Source: a virus
DNA: 55,730 bases
Reading direction: 5' to 3' (one strand)
IMG/VR virus record: IMGVR_UViG_3300044682_000046
Span: 1 to 55,730 of that record
Shown here: one piece after another, positions 49,511 through 55,730 of the stretch
Layout: every line of letters begins with the position of its first letter
How positions within the stretch are numbered: position 1 is the first letter of the stretch
Made by a program: the position numbers and the translations under genes
Notes under the pieces: generated by a model
The model's database searches: none
Told to the model about the DNA's origin: nothing
Seen by the model: only the letters and a program-made list of their open reading frames with translations

Positions 49511-50563
49511 TCAGACGCCTAGCATCTGAGCGCAGGCGATCGGGCGCCGCCAGATCGCGCCCCAGCCGCCGCCGATCTTCTTCTGACGGAAGGCCGAAAG
49601 CTCGGGAACGATGCGGCCGGCGCGCAATTTTTCGGTGAATGCACAATAGACGCTGCGCACGCCGTCAATCTCGTCAACAAACAGTTGAATGAGATTGCCG
49701 GACGGGGTCGCCGTCTCCGGGACGGTGATGATTCGCATGTTCGGAAAGTTTTCCTTGAACCATGAGCGAACCGAAACCAGCGTGTATTGCGTGCCCTTGC
49801 CGAGGTTCGGCTCCACGGTCGGCGGCAGGACCATCGTCATCGGCGTATCGCGGTCAAGCGCATAGCCCTGCAACTGAGTTTGCAGCTGGGTGTATAAAAG
49901 TATGCCGTCGTTCATGATCTCGTATGCTTGAGCGACGGCCCAAGTCGTCCCGCCGGCAAGCTTTGTTGACGGCGTGATCGGGGCCGATAGCGACGAATCA
50001 TTGAGGGCGCCGTAGTTCTGCGGTCCTTCAAGGCCGAACAGATAGTCCTTGTTCAGCCACTTGTTCAATACCAGCGCGCTCGAATAGCCCACGTCGGCGA
50101 CATAATTTATCTGAGCGAGGCCGAACATTTCCGTCTCTAGGTCTCCGTACTGGGAGACCGTCTGCACATGGAAGCTCTGCCGCGGAACCCAATTGTAATT
50201 CGAATCGACCGCGCCGCCCTGCTGATAGTCGCTATACGCCGCGACTTGACCCGTGGTTTCAACCACCGGAAACTGAGCTGTAACGGTCGTCCACTCGCCT
50301 TTTTTCACCTCCGAATATGCCAGGGCGGCCTTCATCGGGGTGACGAGCACGCGGATCATCTGCGGATCGAGCAGGTTCGCGAGATAGGCCGGAATGCCGA
50401 CGTTCTGCGCCGTAATCGTCTGCGGCTGAGCGTCATAGGCCATGCGAAGGCGGTTGAGGGTTGGGCCGGGATTTTCCCGCCAATTCTCGGGCAAAACCTC
50501 CGCGTAAGGTTGCGGCACAATTCCGCGAGCCAATAGCCCCTGGCGGTCGCTCTCTTTCATCAT
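49511..50563 (-). CDS. major capsid protein (DUF2184)
   Basis: 350 aa. GIPAYLANLLDPQMIRVLVT, KKGEWTTVTAQFPVVETTGQ, AAYSDYQQGGAVDSNYNWVP, RQSFHVQTVSQYGDLE, and C-terminal RKGLRAGRI-like EKLRAGRIVPELSAFRQKKI then GGGWGAIWRRPIACAQMLGV are DUF2184 hallmarks. HK97-fold shell protein. AAGGAACCGAAACC upstream. Length normal. Confidence 0.9.
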   Translation of the reverse strand: MMKESDRQGLLARGIVPQPYAEVLPENWRENPGPTLNRLRMAYDAQPQTITAQNVGIPAYLANLLDPQMIRVLVTPMKAALAYSEVKKGEWTTVTAQFPVVETTGQVAAYSDYQQGGAVDSNYNWVPRQSFHVQTVSQYGDLETEMFGLAQINYVADVGYSSALVLNKWLNKDYLFGLEGPQNYGALNDSSLSAPITPSTKLAGGTTWAVAQAYEIMNDGILLYTQLQTQLQGYALDRDTPMTMVLPPTVEPNLGKGTQYTLVSVRSWFKENFPNMRIITVPETATPSGNLIQLFVDEIDGVRSVYCAFTEKLRAGRIVPELSAFRQKKIGGGWGAIWRRPIACAQMLGV

Positions 50564-50619
50564 GGTTTCGGTTCCTTATTTCAGGCGCGCAAGCGCCGCT
50601 CCGGGGAAAGTTGGGGGGC

Positions 50620-51588
50620 TCAGCTTCTCGTGCTGATCATCGCGAGTTCGTTCGCCCCCGCGTAGGTATCGACAAGCCATTTCGTCGCGACGTTTGTGGC
50701 GCCGGTAACGGTCCCGCTTGAGGCCGTTTGCGAGGGCGAAACCGCATAAGTGCCCGCGCCGCCCCCGCCCGTCAGCGCCGCGGTTGCGCCGCCATTGGTC
50801 GAGTTGGCCCAGATGGCGGACCCCGCCGAGACGCCGGTTCCGGTCAATGTCGCGCCTAGCGGGTAAGTCCCGGTCACGGTCCCGCCGAGCGTAAGCAGCC
50901 CATACGAGCCGGTGATTGTTTCGGACGAAATCGACTGATAATCGCCGACCGAAAGCAGATAGCGCCCGACGCCGCCGACCGTTTCACCCGTGTTGAGCGG
51001 CGTGACCTGGACGATCACCTGAGTGCCGCTGACGACGTTCGTGCCCGAAATGATCGTGCCGGGAACGATCGAGCCCGCCGAGACGGCGGTGACGGTCATG
51101 AGGTTGTCGCTGATCGCCGCCGTGCAAGAGAGCGTGGTGACGGGCGCAATTGTAAACGTGGTCGAGGTCGCCGAGGACGGCGCGCTCGCTGCCGCGGCGA
51201 CCCCGGTTCCGTCCGCATAGTTGGCGTAAACCGTCTGGCCAATCTGGGCGCCCGCCGCGAACCGGCACCAAACGTCCGCCGTGTCGAAGATGTTCACCTC
51301 CATCCCCGGCGGGATCGTCATCGTCGATTGCGGGAGCCAATTCGCATAGCCGGTCGGCACGATAAGCGCCGGCTGGTCTTTCTGGATGAAACCGAGCCGC
51401 CCGTTGCCGCCGACGGCGACAATGCCGGACGGGCTGAGCCAGGCGAACCGGCCGACAACGACGCCATTCGGGCCGGCCATAGGCTGCCCCGGCCCGACAA
51501 GCATGGAGAATTTCGGATTGGCTGACGCCCAGCCCCCCTCGATGCCCGGAGCGGGATTTGCGTTCATGACAGTTTGAAATCCGGCCAT
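50620..51588 (-). CDS. structural cement protein Gp24-like with beta-repeat insertion
   Basis: 322 aa. N-terminal AGFQTVMNANPAPGIEGGWA, VGRFAWLSPSGIVAVGGNGR, LGFIQKDQPALIVPTGYANW, TMTIPPGMEVNIFDTADVWC: Gp24-like cement fold (about 130-170 aa in simple relatives). The second half carries beta repeats (SAGSIVPGTIISGTNVVSGT; ATLTGTGVSAGSAIWANSTN; GGAGTYAVSPSQTASSGT), then the native end KWLVDTYAGANELAMIS. AGGAG before the ATG. Confidence 0.75.
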   Translation of the reverse strand: MAGFQTVMNANPAPGIEGGWASANPKFSMLVGPGQPMAGPNGVVVGRFAWLSPSGIVAVGGNGRLGFIQKDQPALIVPTGYANWLPQSTMTIPPGMEVNIFDTADVWCRFAAGAQIGQTVYANYADGTGVAAAASAPSSATSTTFTIAPVTTLSCTAAISDNLMTVTAVSAGSIVPGTIISGTNVVSGTQVIVQVTPLNTGETVGGVGRYLLSVGDYQSISSETITGSYGLLTLGGTVTGTYPLGATLTGTGVSAGSAIWANSTNGGATAALTGGGGAGTYAVSPSQTASSGTVTGATNVATKWLVDTYAGANELAMISTRS

Positions 51589-51631
51589 CGACCGTACTCC
51601 TATTGTTTTGCAGAGAAATTGGCTGCGCTCA

Positions 51632-51650
51632 CTGTTTCACAGTGAAACAG
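51632..51650. repeat. 19-bp palindrome between scaffold and cement genes
   Basis: CTGTTTCAC/GTGAAACAG around a single central A. Lies in the 63-base gap between two virion genes. Could be an operator or an RNA hairpin (8-bp stem, 3-nt loop). No U-tract follows on the transcribed strand. Confidence 0.6.
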
Positions 51651-51651
51651 A

Positions 51652-52596
51652 TCATACGTGTTGTGGCGCCGGATTCTTGGCGAAGAACTCGGACAACACG
51701 CCGTCGCCGGCCCGGCCGCTATCGAGCGCCAGGCCCGACGCGGACGCGAGGGCTGAACTCTGTTTCGCCGTCGCGACTTGGCTGAACAAGATTTTGAGCG
51801 CCGGCAGCGGAAGGCCGGCGATCTCGTCTTTCTTGACGCCCGCAAACTGCCCCAGGGCGGTCGCGTAGACGGTCTCGGCGCTCTTGCTGTCCTCGGCGAT
51901 TTCAAGCCGGCCCACGAAAGGCGCAACGGCCTGCTCGGCCTCGCGAATGGCGCGATGCTTCGCCTCGGAGGCGGCAACCGCCGCGCCGATCATCTTCTCC
52001 ACTACCGCCGCGTCCATCGCGCCACCGCCTGTTTCCAGTTTCTCGACGCCCTGTTGGCGCGCGCTCGCGCCCTCGGCGTCCCTCGCGCGCTTGTCTTTCG
52101 CCTTGCGGTCCATGCGCTGCTCTTCCGTTTCGCCGTCGCGGGCGCGCTTCCGATCCTCGGACGCCTCCTCCTCGTCGCGCTTTTTCGCCTCGGCCTCGGC
52201 GTCCTTGGCCTTTTTGGCGTCGGCGGCGCGCTTGTCCTCGGCCTCTTTCTTCTTCTTGGCCTCCTCCTCTTCGGAGTCCTTCGCGCGCTTCGCGTCCTCG
52301 GCCTTCTTCTTTTCGGCCTCGGCCTCGTCTTTCGCCCGCTTGTCGCGCGCCTTGCACATGGCGTCGTAGGTCTTCCAATCCTCGGCGCTCATCTTGCTCT
52401 TGACGAAGTTTTCCGGCTCGGCGTCCTTGGCCTTGCGATCTTCTTCCGTGCTTGACATTGGAATCCCCGCATTTGGAGAGGTTGACATTACTTGATCGCT
52501 CCCTGTGACAAGCAAGGATTCATCAAGGCCTAACACTTTCAGTACCGCTTGGGGTGTGATAAACTTCTCTTGCAATGCCGCCTTGAGAGAAGTCAT
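51652..52596 (-). CDS. scaffold half of the DUF2213 protein
   Basis: 314 aa. Begins MTSLKAALQEKFITPQAVLK then VLGLDESLL, which in relatives lies directly after the protease domain. Residues about 60-185 are an extremely charged Lys/Glu/Asp/Arg coiled coil (EEEEAKKKKEAEDKRAADAK) typical of scaffolds, followed by a helical end (FVGRLEIAEDSKSAETVYAT; FSQVATAKQSSALA). GAGG lies seven bases before the ATG, so it can be translated alone. Separated from the protease half by a GIY-YIG gene. Confidence 0.75.
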   Translation of the reverse strand: MTSLKAALQEKFITPQAVLKVLGLDESLLVTGSDQVMSTSPNAGIPMSSTEEDRKAKDAEPENFVKSKMSAEDWKTYDAMCKARDKRAKDEAEAEKKKAEDAKRAKDSEEEEAKKKKEAEDKRAADAKKAKDAEAEAKKRDEEEASEDRKRARDGETEEQRMDRKAKDKRARDAEGASARQQGVEKLETGGGAMDAAVVEKMIGAAVAASEAKHRAIREAEQAVAPFVGRLEIAEDSKSAETVYATALGQFAGVKKDEIAGLPLPALKILFSQVATAKQSSALASASGLALDSGRAGDGVLSEFFAKNPAPQHV

Positions 52597-53482
52597 GAAC
52601 GAACCTCAGATTTTTTACGTCTATGCTCTATTCGATGCTAATGGCATTCCACGCTACATCGGTAAAGGCAAGGGCAGCCGATGGTTCAACCATCAACGAT
52701 GGATTGAGCGCCGAAATCAAGTCAAACGAGCTTTCATCAAGCGAACCTTGGGCAAACTCGGCGACATACCCAAGGTCAAAGTCCGACAGAATATTTCTGA
52801 AGCTGAGGCGTTCGAAACGGAAATAGCCTTGATTAAGGCTATTGGACGACAGGACAAGGGACTTGGCCCTCTCACGAACATGAGCGACGGCGGAACGGGT
52901 GGATATTGCGGCAATCCCCTGTCCCGCAAAGTCCGTACATGGACGCCAGAACAACGCAAACACTTCGGCGAAAAAATCAAATCGTGGTGGGCTTCTGCTT
53001 CATCACAAGAAAAGGAACTTCAGCGCTCCGTGGCCCTAAAAATGCACAATCACCCAAATTATGGGCTCAAACGTCGCATGGCTATAGTAATAGGGAAACA
53101 GAAGCGCTCGCCAGAACAACGAGCAATGACCGCTGCCAAATTACTTGTTGCCTTTCCACCCGAAAAACGAAGTGAGGCGGCCAAGCGGTTCCACTCCTCT
53201 CAAACACAGGAGGAACGAAACCGGCGAGTCATCGGCTCCCTAACTCAAGATCAACGAAGAGAAAGATCGATAAAGTCTAATAAATCCCAGACTACAGAGC
53301 AGAGAAGCGCTCGCAACCGTCTCGCCGCAGCTAACTTCTCTCCTGAAGCCAAGATTAGACGAAAAGAACGCGCTCGCCTGCTTGGCATGAGCCGTTGGAT
53401 TACAAACGGCCAAGACACTATGAGGATATCCGAGATAGAAGCTATACCTGTAGGATGGCGCTATGGCCGCACGCGCGTATAG
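52595..53482 (+). CDS. GIY-YIG homing endonuclease
   Basis: 295 aa. N-terminus FYVYALFDANGIPRYIGKGK then GSRWFNHQRW is a GIY-YIG nuclease (YVY...YIGKG, LEM-3-like subgroup). The body has short repeated motifs (TPEQRKHFGEKIKSWW; SPEQRAMTAAKL; TQDQRRERSIKSNKS; TTEQRSARNRLAAANFSPE) like NUMOD3-type DNA-binding modules. Ends GMSRWITNGQDTMRISE. Inserted on the opposite strand between the two halves of the DUF2213 gene; its ATG and the scaffold ATG overlap in CATG. Base composition is more AT-rich than the virion genes. Confidence 0.85.
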   Translation: MNEPQIFYVYALFDANGIPRYIGKGKGSRWFNHQRWIERRNQVKRAFIKRTLGKLGDIPKVKVRQNISEAEAFETEIALIKAIGRQDKGLGPLTNMSDGGTGGYCGNPLSRKVRTWTPEQRKHFGEKIKSWWASASSQEKELQRSVALKMHNHPNYGLKRRMAIVIGKQKRSPEQRAMTAAKLLVAFPPEKRSEAAKRFHSSQTQEERNRRVIGSLTQDQRRERSIKSNKSQTTEQRSARNRLAAANFSPEAKIRRKERARLLGMSRWITNGQDTMRISEIEAIPVGWRYGRTRV

Positions 53483-54233
53483 CCTCCTCTATTAGAGACC
53501 ATTCGGCCTCAAAATCGATCAGCGCATTATCTGCGACCATTGCTCCCGATACTCTCCCGTCAGATACTATCGCGCAATGATTAAATAGTATCCCCTCCAT
53601 TTTCCCATCGAACGGTAGGCCATTATGGATACCGGGTTCCATTCTTGCCTTATACCTGTAACCGCACGATAGATCACTTCGCTCGCCACTTTCTATTAGT
53701 TTGATCGCGTCCGCATCCCAAACTATCAATTCCGCTAGAATATTAGGTGGTTCCCACACCGGATTGATGACACTGCCAATCACAACCTCTCGATCGTGAT
53801 CGTCGGCGGTGATCGCCTTGTGGCGGATCAGCAATGGCTTGCCCTGCAAGCTTGGAGTCGCCGCCTCAAGCGCAACAGGATCGCGCAGAAGCATATATTT
53901 TCGGTTCGGATCAAGGCCAAGCGCGGCCGCATCCGGGATTTCCTTGCCCCAATATGGGTTTATTTGGGCCGCACTCACAACTGACGAAGCCACGCGCAGA
54001 TGGCCGTCAACGTCATAGGTGCGGACAGATGACCGATCGAACGCGACGGCGTCATGCGCTGCGGGCCTCAAGGCCGCGTCCACCTCGGCGTCAAACGCCT
54101 TGTCCGCGCCGCGGTCCTTGCCGGCCTTCCGGTATGCCGCCGCAATCGCCTGCTCGCGCGGATGGCCCGCTTTTATCATTTCCGCGATGTTGGAACTCAT
54201 CACAGACGCAGACGAACCGGCCGCGAGGGGCAT
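53442..54233 (-). CDS. DUF2213 prohead protease half
   Basis: 263 aa (start at 54233 or at 54200). After a short helix (HPREQAIAAAYRKAGK) the protease domain: YMLLRDPVALEAATPSLQGK then PLLIRHKAITADDHDREVVI, GERSDLSCGYRYKA, PFDGKMEGILFNHCAIVSDG, RVSGAMVADNAL. H and S of the usual catalytic group lie in NHCAIV and DLSCGY. The frame then runs into the inserted DNA (SLIEEAIRACGHSAILQV) and stops. In relatives the scaffold sequence follows directly. Confidence 0.8.
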   Translation of the reverse strand: MPLAAGSSASVMSSNIAEMIKAGHPREQAIAAAYRKAGKDRGADKAFDAEVDAALRPAAHDAVAFDRSSVRTYDVDGHLRVASSVVSAAQINPYWGKEIPDAAALGLDPNRKYMLLRDPVALEAATPSLQGKPLLIRHKAITADDHDREVVIGSVINPVWEPPNILAELIVWDADAIKLIESGERSDLSCGYRYKARMEPGIHNGLPFDGKMEGILFNHCAIVSDGRVSGAMVADNALIDFEAEWSLIEEAIRACGHSAILQV

Positions 54234-54242
54234 GGGTACGGC

Positions 54243-55058
54243 TTAACGTCTCGCCGGATCGGTTGGCGCCGGGTATCTCATTAGGTTCGCCTGCACAGGC
54301 GGATTGTCTGGCCAAGGTTTTAGGTTCGCCTGCACGCCCGGATCGGGCGCCGGATCGGCCACGCGCGCGGGCATAGGCTTCCCGTCCCCCCGCTCTTTCT
54401 TGTCGGCGTCCTCCTTGGCGCTCTCAACCTCGGCGGCGGCTTTTGCATTGGCGGACGATACGTCCTGAGCCGCCTTGGCGTAAGCGGCCTCCTTAGCCGC
54501 CTCCGCCTCAGCATTTACCCGCCGGGTCGCCTCGGCCTCCGCAATTGCCCTTCTCTGTCGGGCGGCCTTATCGGCAACGGCGATTCCGTCCGCGGTCTTG
54601 CGATCGTCGGCGCCCCTGTTCTCAGCCTCGTAGGATTTGGCGTCCCTGGGCTTCGGGGCGGACGCCTCCTTCACAAGCCTGTCAACGTCGTCGTCGAAAG
54701 CCTTGTCGTCGCCGCGGACCCGGCTATCGTCCTTGTACGCGGTATCGGTCGCCTCCTCTTGCGTATGCCCCGCGCCGACAAGCCCGACGATCTTCTCGCT
54801 CAATGCCTTGGCCTCGGCCGCCGCGTCCGCATTCTCTTTCGCGACCTCGCCGGCCCTCGCTTCGTCTGCCTTGTGCTTATCCCAAGCCGCGGCCTTTATC
54901 TCCGATTTCGACAAATCAGGCTGAGGAACGCCCTCGATCTCCGCCCATTTCGTCTTCGACACGACGCCGGCATAATTGTAACGCCACAACGTTCCGTCGT
55001 CGCAAAGGGCGATAATCCCGTGATCGTTGCCGTGAATCTGTATCATCTTGCGCGCCAT
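54243..55058 (-). CDS. virion-module protein with coiled coil
   Basis: 271 aa. N-terminus MIQIHGNDHGIIALCDDGTL then WRYNYAGVVSKTKWAEIEG is a small beta unit seen in phage proteins. Central and C-terminal parts are Ala/Lys/Glu-rich coiled coil. Residues 96-130 (AGHTQEEATDTAYKDDSR then VRGDDKAFDDDVDRL) share a motif with residues 22-56 of the protease protein downstream. AGGAG precedes the ATG. Possibly a head assembly accessory. Confidence 0.6.
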   Translation of the reverse strand: MARKMIQIHGNDHGIIALCDDGTLWRYNYAGVVSKTKWAEIEGVPQPDLSKSEIKAAAWDKHKADEARAGEVAKENADAAAEAKALSEKIVGLVGAGHTQEEATDTAYKDDSRVRGDDKAFDDDVDRLVKEASAPKPRDAKSYEAENRGADDRKTADGIAVADKAARQRRAIAEAEATRRVNAEAEAAKEAAYAKAAQDVSSANAKAAAEVESAKEDADKKERGDGKPMPARVADPAPDPGVQANLKPWPDNPPVQANLMRYPAPTDPARR

Positions 55059-55069
55059 GGAATTTTCTC

Positions 55070-55730
55070 CTAAGTTCCCGAAACGCTGTCAAAGCCGCCG
55101 GTGTCGCCGCTCTTCGCCTTGACCATCTTCGCTTGCGCGACCAGTTCCTCGGGCGAGGGCGTCGGCGGCTCCTCCTCGGCCTCGGCAATGTCCGCATTGT
55201 CGATCGCGTCGCCCAAACCGGGGACGTTCTCCTTGACCATCCGAAGTGCGGTTGCACGGTCGATCACGGCCTCGCCGAACAACTGGGCGACCGCGGCCGC
55301 CGTTTGCTGCGCAATCTGCGCGGCCTCGTCAGGCGGAGAGGGCGGCGTCTTGGACAGATCAAGGCTCGCATAGGGCGCGTCCGGATCGGCCGCGAGGCGC
55401 GTGCGCTCCTCCTCTTTGGTAATCGTGTTGTTCGCGAGATGTATGGTCGCCGTTTCGGCCTCGGTCTTGCGAAGAGCCGCGGCGGCGAGTTCGTCAAGGT
55501 CAACGGCCGGCTTGAACGTAAATCCAATATCCGGATCGATCTGGCCGTACATGTCGCACTGGATTACCTGAAGCACCGTCGTCAGCGGCTTGCGAAATAG
55601 TGCTTCCTGATATGCTTTAACCGTTTTACGCCAAGTCAACCGCTCGCCTGAGCTAGACGCATTCATGCCTGACGGCTGTATGCCAAGCAACTCAATCACA
55701 GGAATACGCGAAAGAGAGGCCATATGTTCT
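55070..55730 (-). CDS. portal protein (DUF1073), C-terminal part
   Basis: Open to the right edge; codons before the methionine at 55723 (E-H) are in frame, so that methionine is internal. SLSRIPVIELLGIQPSGMNA, LTWRKTVKAYQEALFRKPLT, DPDIGFTFKPAVDLDELAAA, NTITKEEERTRLAADP are the C-terminal blocks of DUF1073 (PF06381) portals, which form the packaging ring. Members of the Pfam entry are also described as Acb1-like at the N-terminus, which is outside this window. Confidence 0.85.
   Translation of the reverse strand, partial: EHMASLSRIPVIELLGIQPSGMNASSSGERLTWRKTVKAYQEALFRKPLTTVLQVIQCDMYGQIDPDIGFTFKPAVDLDELAAAALRKTEAETATIHLANNTITKEEERTRLAADPDAPYASLDLSKTPPSPPDEAAQIAQQTAAAVAQLFGEAVIDRATALRMVKENVPGLGDAIDNADIAEAEEEPPTPSPEELVAQAKMVKAKSGDTGGFDSVSGT

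Noticed and set aside
52595-53482. Group I intron or intein explanation for the split protease-scaffold gene
   Set aside because: The endonuclease gene fills nearly all the insert and is on the opposite strand, leaving no room for an intron core; there are no splicing blocks in frame with the host protein. A CTCT/AGAG hairpin at the upstream junction is too short to be evidence.
1-55730. CRISPR arrays, tRNA genes, integrase, terminase, attachment sites
   Set aside because: No regularly spaced repeats, no recognisable tRNA cloverleaf and no recombinase or terminase motifs were seen. The only direct repeats are the ones listed.

Overview
The window is a large part of a myophage-type phage genome, most likely a prophage of an alphaproteobacterium. 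GC content is high, most genes are translationally coupled by 4-base ATGA/GTGA overlaps, and a DUF3309-type peptide, NinB, ERF and YqaJ genes and a PEP-CTERM-tailed protein fit Hyphomicrobiales; the genus cannot be fixed from the sequence. No integrase, terminase or attachment site is visible. The portal gene runs off the right edge and another gene runs off the left edge.

Layout. (1) 1-8833, plus strand: an early operon of small, mostly unknown genes, including a recombination cassette (ERF single-strand annealing protein, YqaJ-type exonuclease, NinB), an HNH protein, an ASCH-domain protein and a DUF5131 (Gp37/Gp68) protein. (2) 22103 down to 8883, minus strand: a lysis and accessory operon with a GH24 lysozyme, a candidate holin, a peptidoglycan-binding protein and many tiny membrane, lipo- and secreted proteins. 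(3) 13793-17950: an IS1595-family transposon with passenger genes, perfect 26-bp terminal inverted repeats and an 8-bp target duplication. It sits inside a PEP-CTERM protein gene of that operon. (4) 22111-23916: a divergent control region followed by plus-strand genes for a ribbon-helix-helix protein, a T5orf172/GIY-YIG protein and small unknowns. (5) 55730 down to 23913, minus strand: the virion module in order portal, linker protein, prohead protease, scaffold, cement protein, capsid, head-tail connectors, neck, spike, sheath, tube, frameshifted tail chaperone, tape measure, baseplate, fibres. This set (DUF1073, DUF2213, DUF2184, DUF4054, DUF3383, DUF3277, Gp138, baseplate plug, gp47/J, DUF2612) matches small contractile-tailed phages of the ZF40/Pam3 kind.

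Three insertions break the expected order. The transposon splits the PEP-CTERM gene. A plus-strand GIY-YIG endonuclease gene separates the protease and scaffold halves of the DUF2213 gene. A plus-strand moron pair with its own promoter, including a T4 Imm-like superinfection immunity protein, lies between the tail chaperone and tape-measure genes, next to a truncated GH108 lysozyme fragment.

The most unusual feature is at the adhesin end. Four virion-associated or fibre-like proteins begin with apparent Sec signal peptides, and two of these carry a domain that looks like the N-terminal part of a DUF3383 tail sheath. Together with the PEP-CTERM protein and several secreted or lipoprotein genes, this suggests the phage puts a set of proteins on or through the host envelope. 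That is an inference that needs testing.
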